Part shown: piece by piece, positions 1 through 5,759 of the stretch
Numbering within the stretch: position 1 is the first letter of the stretch
How the letters are laid out: the number at the start of each line of letters is the position of its first letter
Assembly: GCA_964432875.1 (NCBI GenBank)
Contig: CAYSPJ010000181.1
Location: forward strand, 1 to 8,063
Direction: 5' to 3'
DNA length: 8,063 nucleotides
From: JACJYE01 sp964432875
GTDB lineage: Bacteria; Bacteroidota; Bacteroidia; Chitinophagales; Saprospiraceae
The notes under the pieces: model-generated
Told to the model about the DNA's origin: nothing
The model's database searches: none
What the model saw: the letters and a program-made list of their open reading frames with translations, nothing else
Position numbers and translations under genes: made by a program

Positions 1-23
1 GCGGCGAAATGGCGGCGGCTTAA
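1..23 (+). CDS. Possible 3' end of an upstream gene (frame uncertain)
   Basis: The window opens inside sequence that could be the tail of a gene. All three forward frames are open from the edge: frame 3 reads GEMAAA and stops at 21-23, frame 1 stops at 55-57 and frame 2 stops at 59-61. Frame 3 has the most protein-like composition. In many bacteria sbcD, the nuclease subunit, lies directly upstream of sbcC, so sbcD is the natural candidate. Six residues cannot confirm it, and the call rests on gene order rather than recognisable sequence. Confidence 0.2.
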
Positions 24-76
24 TGTTCAACAACTTCATTCATGGGGCACTAGCTAAATAGTTGCCTTAAAAAACT

Positions 77-84
77 TATGTTTG
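77..84 (+). promoter_or_regulatory. TAnnTTTG-like box immediately before sbcC
   Basis: TATGTTTG matches the Bacteroidota -7 consensus TAnnTTTG. No TTTG or TTG is found at the expected 19-21 base spacing upstream; the nearest TTG (62-64) is only 12 bases away. The box ends four bases before the sbcC ATG, so transcription from it would give an essentially leaderless mRNA. It may equally be a chance match in an AT-rich leader, with sbcC transcribed from further upstream. Confidence 0.2.
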
Positions 85-88
85 CCCC

Positions 89-3000
89 ATGAAAATACTC
101 AAGGTCCGCATCCACAACCTCAACTCTCTGCGCATCCGGCAGGAGATAGACTTCAGCGCTGGTTTGTTGGGGCAGAGCGGCCTGTTTGCCATCACTGGCG
201 ATACCGGTGCCGGCAAGACGACTATCCTGGATGCCATCACGCTGGCCTTGTATGGGCAGGTACACCGCAATAAGGAAGTCAAGGAGGTGATGTCTTACGG
301 TGCATCAGAAAGCCTGGCAGAGGTAGAATTTGAAGCCAAAGGCCTAATCTATCGCGCTAAGTGGAGCATCTGGCGCGCCCATCGCAAGACCGAAGGCAAC
401 ATCCTGGGCCCCAGCCGCGAGCTGTCGCGCTGGGCCCCCGAGCAGCAAGCCTTTGAGATTATTGCCGAAAAGGCCCGCGAAGTCGATCAGGCCATCGAGG
501 AAGCTACTGGCTTGGACTACAGCCGCTTCAGCCGCTCGGTGATGTTGTCGCAGGGCGATTTTGCCGCCTTCCTCAAAGCCGGGGAAAAAGAGCGCAGCGA
601 CCTGCTGGAGCGCATCACCGGCACGGAGATTTACACCCAACTGTCTAAAGCTGCTTTCGAGCGCCACAAGGCCGAACAGCAGCAGCTGGAAGCCCTGGCG
701 CAGGAGCAGCGCAACCTGGAGCTGCTCAGCGCGGAAGAAGAGGAAGCCTTGGCGCAGGAATTGGCCGAACAGCAGCAAGCCGCCCAAAGCCGCCAAGGCA
801 CCCTGGAAATCCTGCGCGAACAGGCCGCCTGGCTGAAAAAAACCGTTCAGCTCGCCCAGCGCCGCGATGAGGCGGCCCAGCGCCTGGAGGCTCTCCAGGC
901 CGAAAAAATAGAAAAGGCAGGCACCTTTGCCCGGCTGGAACATCATCGGCTGGCACTGCCGCTGCAAGGGCAGCTCCAATTGCTGGACGATGCGCTGACC
1001 CAAGGGGGAAATGCCCGTGAAAACAGCATGCTTGCCGAAGCAGAACTCGCAGGCAAGCAAACTGCTCACGAAGCTGCCCAAGCGGCACTGCAGCAAGCCC
1101 AACAATATCTCGCTCAATCTAAAGCGGCTTTCGACGAATTGGAGCCCCGACTGGAACGGGCTGCTGCCCTCGATACTGAAATCCGCCAAAAACACGAGCC
1201 CCTCGATAGCCGCCGCCAGGAGGCCGCTGCAATCCAAGCCGAACAAAGCGCTCAGGAACTAGCCCGTCAACAGCTGTCCCAGCGCATCGCCGAGCTGGAA
1301 GCCGCCGAACGCAGCCTGCAACAGTGGCTCCGGGAAAACCAAAAGCTGGCTGCTTTGGGCCGCGACTTGCCCGCCATCCTCAACCTGCGCGAGGAGCTGC
1401 GCGGGCTGATCTCCGAACAGAAAGGGGCTCAAAAAAGCATCGACGCCCTGGAAAAACAGCTTGCCCAAGGGCGGCGCGAGGCCCAGAAGCAGGAACAAAC
1501 CCTGGAAAAAACCCAAACCAAGCTATCCAAATTGGAAGAAGACTTCCGGAATAGCGTACCGCCTGAACACGCCCTGGGCCGCAGCGAACTCATTGGCCTG
1601 CTCTCCCGGGAGATTGAACAGCTTGGCAGCCGCAAGAAAAACCTGGAAGAACTCAACCGCCTCAACCGCCAGTATCAGGAATTGCTCGCTGAGTTGGATA
1701 GCTACGAAGAACAGTTGCACAGCTACAGCAGCGAAGAAGCCGCCCTGAGCAAAGAACTGATGACTTCGATTGAAGCACTGGACGACGCCCGGGAACAGTT
1801 GGACTTCAAGCGGAATATCTATGAGCAGCAGCGCCTCATCGCCAATTTTGCCGAAAGCCGCGCCCGCCTGCCCGAGGGAGAACCATGCCCGCTTTGCCTT
1901 TCTACCCACCACCCCTTTCGGGAAAAACCCCTCCAGCCATTCACCGACCGGGCCAAAATTGAACTTGACCGCGCCCAGGCGCGTCACGATCAAGTTTTTG
2001 CCGAACATCGCGCCTTGCTTAAACAGCAAAACACCCTGGAACTCCAAATCGAGCAACTGGCAGGCAATGAAGTACAAAAATTGAAAGGCAAAATCGAGCT
2101 GCATCGAGAGAAAATCATCCAGTACGAGCGCCACATCGCTGCTGCTGCGCCTTCGCTCGACGCTGAATACGGTTCGCTCTATCGCAACGGCCTGCTAGAA
2201 GAGCGTATCACCAATTCCGAACTCCAGATCCGCCGCCGCCAGGAAGCTCGCGACCGGCTGGCAGCACTGGCCCGGGAGCTAGACCTCCAAGAAGCTGCCC
2301 GGCAAGAAGCGGACAACCGCCTTAAAAACCTGGCTGCCGAACTGCGCGTACTCGGCGAGCGCCTCAATGCGCAACAAAGCGAGGCCCAGAAACTGCAAAC
2401 CAGATTTGACAAGGGCACCGCTCAGCTCGACCAGCTCCTGCAGCCATATGGCTATAGCTTCAGCCTGGAAGGGGCTGCCCAGCTCTTTGCCCAGCTGGAA
2501 GAGCAACAAAAACAATGGGAACGCCAGAGCGAGCAAGCCGCACAAACCAGCCGCGCATTGGAGTTGTCGCGCCAGGAATATGGCCAGCTGTCCCGCCAAA
2601 TCGAAGACTTGGCCGGGCGGCTGCACATGCTGAGCGAGCGGCTGAAAATAGAAGCAGCAGCGATACAAGCCTTGCAAGCAGAACGCCGGCAATTTTTTGA
2701 GGGCCCCGACCCCGTCCAGGAACGCCAACGGGGTAAACTGGAGCTGGAAGCAGCCGCCCGGCAGTTGGATAGCGCTACCCAGGAGTTTAATCTGGCCAAC
2801 CTGGCGCTGGCTAGCGCCCAGCAATCTTTGAAAGAAAAACGAGCCGCAGCGGTGCAGGCCCACGAAAAAGCCACAACATTAGAAGAAAACCTGTCGGCAG
2901 CCGCACTCCGCGCCGGCTTCGCCGATGCGGCCGCGCTGCGGGCTGCGCTGCTTAGCCCCGCCGAGGCTCAAGCCCTGGAACAAGAACGAGAGGCCTTGCT

Positions 3001-3748
3001 GCAGCGCGAAACAGAAACCGCCTCGACCCTAAAAAACATCAGCGAAGAGTTGGCTGCCGAGCAAGCTAAGGCCCGCTCTGATGTCCCCCTGGAACTGCTG
3101 GACGCCCAAGTGCGCGAAGCCGAACGGGAATATGGCGAGCTGCAACAAGCTATCGGCGCGTTGACGGAAAAGCTCCAGCAGCAGCAAGGCCGCCGCCGAA
3201 AAGCGGCTGCGCTAGCCAACCGCATCGAAAAGCAACGAGCCGAACACTTGCGCTGGGCCAAGCTCAACGAAATCATCGGCTCGGCCGATGGCAAAAAATT
3301 CCGGGTCTTTGCCCAGGGCCTGACTTTGCAAAAGCTGGCCCAACTAGCCAACTACCACTTGGAAAAACTCAACGGCCGCTACCTGATCAACAAGCGTGAG
3401 GATGAGGGCCTCGAGCTGGAAATCATCGATACTTACCAGGCTGACAACCGCCGCTCGATGAACACCCTCTCCGGGGGGGAGAGCTTCCTGGCTAGCCTGG
3501 CCCTGGCCCTGGGCCTGAGCGACCTGGCCGGCCGCAACGCCCAGATCCAATCCCTCTTCATCGATGAAGGCTTCGGCGCCCTCGACGAAAACGCCCTCGA
3601 CCTGGCCATCTCTACCCTGGAAAACCTCCAGGCCAGCGGCAAGACCATCGGCATCATCTCACACGTCAAAGCCCTCAAAGAACGCATCACCGCCCAGATC
3701 CTGGTGCGCAAGAAGGGGAATGGGTTTAGCGAGGTGTGGGTGGAGTGA
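89..3748 (+). CDS. sbcC: SbcC, ATPase subunit of the SbcCD (Mre11-Rad50-type) nuclease
   Basis: This is the Rad50-like SMC-family ATPase that partners the SbcD nuclease. In this family ATP binding drives head dimerisation, and the complex cleaves DNA hairpins and blocked double-strand ends in the cytoplasm. The protein has 1219 residues, longer than E. coli SbcC (about 1048). Visible motifs, in order: the N-terminal start MKILKVRIHNLNSL typical of the family, Walker A GDTGAGKT at 37-44 (K43), Q-loop SQGDF with Q155, and a long Gln/Glu/Ala/Leu-rich coiled coil from about 185. The zinc-hook CPLC has cysteines 600 and 603 almost at the centre. The returning coiled coil runs to about 1050, then ABC signature LSGGES at 1127-1132, Walker B LFIDE with D1159/E1160, D-loop ALDE and switch H1192. 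All catalytic parts are intact. ATG 89 is chosen because it begins exactly at the conserved family N-terminus; the leader is A-rich without a Shine-Dalgarno. Identity is near certain; activity would need an SbcD, which is not visible here. Confidence 0.98.
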   Translation: MKILKVRIHNLNSLRIRQEIDFSAGLLGQSGLFAITGDTGAGKTTILDAITLALYGQVHRNKEVKEVMSYGASESLAEVEFEAKGLIYRAKWSIWRAHRKTEGNILGPSRELSRWAPEQQAFEIIAEKAREVDQAIEEATGLDYSRFSRSVMLSQGDFAAFLKAGEKERSDLLERITGTEIYTQLSKAAFERHKAEQQQLEALAQEQRNLELLSAEEEEALAQELAEQQQAAQSRQGTLEILREQAAWLKKTVQLAQRRDEAAQRLEALQAEKIEKAGTFARLEHHRLALPLQGQLQLLDDALTQGGNARENSMLAEAELAGKQTAHEAAQAALQQAQQYLAQSKAAFDELEPRLERAAALDTEIRQKHEPLDSRRQEAAAIQAEQSAQELARQQLSQRIAELEAAERSLQQWLRENQKLAALGRDLPAILNLREELRGLISEQKGAQKSIDALEKQLAQGRREAQKQEQTLEKTQTKLSKLEEDFRNSVPPEHALGRSELIGLLSREIEQLGSRKKNLEELNRLNRQYQELLAELDSYEEQLHSYSSEEAALSKELMTSIEALDDAREQLDFKRNIYEQQRLIANFAESRARLPEGEPCPLCLSTHHPFREKPLQPFTDRAKIELDRAQARHDQVFAEHRALLKQQNTLELQIEQLAGNEVQKLKGKIELHREKIIQYERHIAAAAPSLDAEYGSLYRNGLLEERITNSELQIRRRQEARDRLAALARELDLQEAARQEADNRLKNLAAELRVLGERLNAQQSEAQKLQTRFDKGTAQLDQLLQPYGYSFSLEGAAQLFAQLEEQQKQWERQSEQAAQTSRALELSRQEYGQLSRQIEDLAGRLHMLSERLKIEAAAIQALQAERRQFFEGPDPVQERQRGKLELEAAARQLDSATQEFNLANLALASAQQSLKEKRAAAVQAHEKATTLEENLSAAALRAGFADAAALRAALLSPAEAQALEQEREALLQRETETASTLKNISEELAAEQAKARSDVPLELLDAQVREAEREYGELQQAIGALTEKLQQQQGRRRKAAALANRIEKQRAEHLRWAKLNEIIGSADGKKFRVFAQGLTLQKLAQLANYHLEKLNGRYLINKREDEGLELEIIDTYQADNRRSMNTLSGGESFLASLALALGLSDLAGRNAQIQSLFIDEGFGALDENALDLAISTLENLQASGKTIGIISHVKALKERITAQILVRKKGNGFSEVWVE

Positions 3749-4013
3749 TGCTTTGGCCAGTAAGTGAAGCGCAGCGACATCCCGCTCTTCAGAAAATCTT
3801 CGAGACCAGCCGAAGGGCCCATGAGGTATTTTATAATCACCAACAACATCTTCCCGCCATTCACCCGCTGGGAAGTAAACATAGCCCTCCGATTGCGAAG
3901 CTTTTATCCCACCGGGGCCGCGCAACTTAAAAAATCCCGGTTGGCAAGGATGGCATCCCTCTCCCCGCCATGCCGTTCAGCAAGGGTAATGGAAACAATT
4001 TGAAACGGATTCC
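3749..4013. other. Inter-convergent non-coding stretch, possible dispersed repeat
   Basis: This is the gap between the convergent sbcC and the duplicated exported-protein gene. Both strands are open over much of it, including a 79-codon forward frame at 3764-4003. Its product is low-complexity in character, rich in R, S and P, with no recognisable domain, so I do not call it a gene. Short inverted repeats are visible: CTTCG/CGAAG at 3798-3802/3811-3815 with an 8-base loop, GGAT/ATCC at 3948-3951/3955-3958, and GGCAT/ATGCC at 3952-3956/3970-3974. None is followed by a clear T-run on the plus strand, so a good sbcC terminator is not evident. On the minus strand the run of six T (complement of 3929-3934) follows only a 4-bp stem. 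A dispersed intergenic element is possible but unproven. Confidence 0.4.
3798..3815 (+). repeat. Small inverted repeat downstream of sbcC
   Basis: CTTCG and CGAAG form a perfect 5-bp stem around the 8-base loop AGACCAGC, about 50 bases after the sbcC stop. There is no immediate T-run (GGGCCCATGAGG follows before an AT-rich stretch), so it is a poor intrinsic terminator. It may be part of a larger intergenic element or of no importance. Confidence 0.3.
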
Positions 4014-4757
4014 CTACTCCCGCTTGCTCCAAATCTCATGCATCGGCTCGCCGGCGGTGCTTTTGCCGCGGTGGTGCCAATCGGCCCCATCCACGCTGAA
4101 TTCAAACTTCAGCTCGGCGCCCACCCGGGCGTTGTCGCGGGAGAAGAACTCGATGCGTTCGGTATAGGTGCCATCAGTTGCGGTGTAGGTGCCGCCGCCG
4201 GTGCCGAAAAACTGTTTCGTCTCGGTATTGTAGGCAATCCACTGGAAGCGGGTGCCGGTGAGCATCTTCATCGTTTTGCGGGGCTGGTCCGTATCGCGGC
4301 GGGTAATTTCGCCCTCGCGCTCGCGGCCGGAGAACAGCCAGGGGCCGGAAAGGGCCGTCGAGGTGCCCGCATCGAGGGCGCGCCAGGCCTTCGAGGGGCT
4401 GCCGCCGCCCTCCAGGAAGAGCTTGGCGTCTTTGAATTCGAGTATCCATTCCTCCGCCATGCCGACGCGAGTGCTGTCAGCTGAATCAAATTCGTATGCT
4501 ACGCGCATTTTTTCACCTCTGAGCTGCCAACTGCCGCCTTTGGTGCGGAGGAAAGCACCTGTTTCGCTCTGGTAAACCGTCCAGGAGAAGTACTGCCCGC
4601 TGAAGAGCAGGGTATGGGTGAGCTGGCCCTCCGCTCTGGCCTCCTGCAACTGCCAGGCGCCGCTGAGCAAGCCTTTTTGCGGTTCGGCTGTACCAACGAT
4701 GGGGCTAAGGAAAGGAATGGCAAGCAATAAGATGAGCATCCAGTTTGATTTTATCAT
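4014..4757 (-). CDS. Exported protein with two diverged lipocalin-like repeats
   Basis: The 247-residue product starts with a hydrophobic signal peptide (about residues 1-24, likely cleaved after VGTA), so it is predicted to be periplasmic or surface-exposed. The mature part is an internal duplication. LSGAW (31-35) matches LSGPW (136-140). The block 57-79 (FSWTVYQSETGAF, GGSW) matches 171-193 (FQWIAYNTETKQF, GGTY). FDSADSTRVG (90-99) matches FFSRDNARVG (204-213). Each copy closes with a short Trp-containing tail (AWRALD; EIWSKRE at the C-terminus). The GxW start and alternating aromatic strands suggest a lipocalin-like beta-barrel unit, as in Bacteroidota proteins annotated only as membrane or secreted proteins. 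Ligand and function are unknown. ATG 4757 is chosen because it gives a complete signal peptide; no Shine-Dalgarno is visible. It lies downstream of a terminator, so it probably has its own promoter. Coding status is secure, the fold is inferred. Confidence 0.85.
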   Translation of the reverse strand: MIKSNWMLILLLAIPFLSPIVGTAEPQKGLLSGAWQLQEARAEGQLTHTLLFSGQYFSWTVYQSETGAFLRTKGGSWQLRGEKMRVAYEFDSADSTRVGMAEEWILEFKDAKLFLEGGGSPSKAWRALDAGTSTALSGPWLFSGREREGEITRRDTDQPRKTMKMLTGTRFQWIAYNTETKQFFGTGGGTYTATDGTYTERIEFFSRDNARVGAELKFEFSVDGADWHHRGKSTAGEPMHEIWSKRE

Positions 4758-4904
4758 TTCAGCAATGGTTTTGATGTGTTATGGAATGGTTTACTATACA
4801 AACAACACGAACTGGAAAAACGGTTTGGGGGTGGGACTGAGCTGCTTGCCGGGCAGCGTATGGCGGAACTCCATTCCACCTTCTCCAGGGCTGTTCGATT
4901 TCAT

Positions 4905-4944
4905 AAAAAACGCGAACCGACCTTGTTACGGCCAGCTCGCGTTT
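4905..4944 (-). terminator. Intrinsic terminator of the lipoprotein gene
   Basis: Read on the minus strand, 27 bases after the lipoprotein stop, AAACGCGA pairs perfectly with TCGCGTTT. With G-U wobbles the stem continues through GCTGGCC/GGTCGGT to about 15 bp around the 7-base loop GTAACAA. The stem runs directly into six T's, three of them in the stem. This is a textbook rho-independent terminator for transcription towards lower coordinates. On the plus strand the 3' side has only three T's, so it is probably not efficient in that direction. It separates the lipoprotein gene from the next minus-strand gene. Confidence 0.85.
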
Positions 4945-4971
4945 ACCATTAGGTTTAACCAGGGTTGTAGA

Positions 4972-5541
4972 TCAATACACTAAATAACCTTCACCCTGGA
5001 GGCTCCACACGAGGTTCACATAATCCACGTAGCCGTAAAGCCGGATCTCGCCGTACGCGCCCTCAAACCTGCCAGTACCGCCGTAGTAGTAGTAATCCTG
5101 GTAATCCGGGCCGGCGCCTACCATAACCGAGAAGAGCTTGTCGCCATTTGCAGCCGTGCTGATGCTGAAAATATTGCTGGTGGGATTGACGCCATCCGTG
5201 CAGTAGTCGATCTCCTGGGTGAATGCTCCCAGGTGTGTGCCGGTACCGTTGCCCCGGCCCTCTACCTTAATGTACCCATCGCAGGATTCGGAATTAGGGA
5301 AGAAAGCGAGCGTGCCCGACACCTTATTTATCTTGAGCGGCCGGGATACTGCATTGTCTCTGAACTGTGCGGCGGGGGCGGTGAGATTTTCTGGTAAACG
5401 GTAATTCATCAAGGGGGACAGCACCATTTTCGCATTGACAGCTTCGTCGGAAGGGACGGTAAGATCGTTTTGCAGGGTATTTTTATCACATCCAAGTAAT
5501 AAGCCCCACAAAGCCAGGAAAATAATTGATAGTTTGCGCAT
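4972..5541 (-). CDS. Lipoprotein of unknown function (189 residues)
   Basis: The product begins MRKLSIIFLALWGLLLGC, a lipoprotein signal peptide whose lipobox LLGC places the lipidated cysteine at residue 18. It should therefore be anchored to a membrane outside the cytoplasm. The mature part has NSESCDGYI (C87) and EIDYCTDG (C114), which could form a disulfide. A beta-rich C-terminal half carries GTHLGAFTQ (101-109), ANGDKLFSV (131-139) and GGTGRFEGAYGEIRLYG (154-170). That succession (HLG.FT, NGD.LF, GTGRF.GA.G) recurs in secreted Bacteroidota proteins of unknown function and suggests a small beta-barrel; this is from memory of such sequences. An in-frame ATG at 5685 would add 48 residues, but they would bury the signal peptide, so ATG 5541 is preferred. 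The leader is A-rich (AAAAACC) with no Shine-Dalgarno. The gene ends at a strong terminator. It lies 218 bases after the hybrid kinase in the same direction, with no clear terminator between, so some read-through is possible. Function unknown. Confidence 0.85.
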   Translation of the reverse strand: MRKLSIIFLALWGLLLGCDKNTLQNDLTVPSDEAVNAKMVLSPLMNYRLPENLTAPAAQFRDNAVSRPLKINKVSGTLAFFPNSESCDGYIKVEGRGNGTGTHLGAFTQEIDYCTDGVNPTSNIFSISTAANGDKLFSVMVGAGPDYQDYYYYGGTGRFEGAYGEIRLYGYVDYVNLVWSLQGEGYLVY

Positions 5542-5644
5542 GACTGTAAGGTTTTTATGGTGAAAAATGAATGAATCGCAAAGGAGGGAAAGAGGTGTTA
5601 AATGAGCAGGGTTTCGAGCTTGTCCATACATATTGTACAATACC

Positions 5645-5652
5645 CAAAGGTA
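5645..5652 (-). promoter_or_regulatory. TAnnTTTG-like -7 box before the lipoprotein gene
   Basis: On the minus strand TACCTTTG matches the Bacteroidota -7 consensus exactly. Initiation a few bases downstream would give a leader of about 100 bases before ATG 5541. No TTTG or TTG is found at the expected spacing upstream (the nearest TTTTG, complement of 5688-5692, is about 35 bases away), so only half of the promoter signature is present. The rest of the gap 5542-5759 shows the ACCCGGGT palindrome at 5732-5739 and nothing else recognisable. Confidence 0.35.
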
Positions 5653-5759
5653 TACGCATAAGAGTTGCCTTGCTTTGGTCTCCATCTCAAAACCTTTGCG
5701 CTCCGTCTCAGGATAGAAGCGATGTCATGTCACCCGGGTATTTTGAGCAGCGGTGGGGG

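Noticed and set aside
344..1246. 300-codon reverse open frame within sbcC
   Set aside because: It lies entirely antisense to an intact, motif-complete sbcC. Its product is biased to L, F, G and Q, as expected from complementing a GC-rich coiled-coil gene.
1523..2134. 203-codon reverse open frame opposite the SbcC zinc-hook region
   Set aside because: It is an antisense shadow of sbcC with no recognisable domain.
2279..2863. 194-codon reverse open frame opposite the second SbcC arm
   Set aside because: It is an antisense shadow with the same compositional bias as the other frames opposite sbcC.
3764..4003. 79-codon forward frame downstream of sbcC as a gene
   Set aside because: It has no domain, no signal peptide, no ribosome-binding context and atypical composition. 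It is kept only as part of the possible intergenic element.
4038..4484. 148-codon forward frame
   Set aside because: It is antisense to the exported protein with two clearly duplicated units, and its Ala/Gly-rich product fits a shadow frame.
4782..4878. TGGAATGG and CCATTCCA inverted repeat 80 bases apart in the 4758-4971 gap
   Set aside because: It is only eight bases, with no extension and a long spacer, so it is probably chance.
4972..5685. Longer 237-residue version of the lipoprotein starting at 5685
   Set aside because: It would place 48 residues before a perfect lipoprotein signal peptide and would run through the TAnnTTTG box at 5645-5652. The start at 5541 is better.
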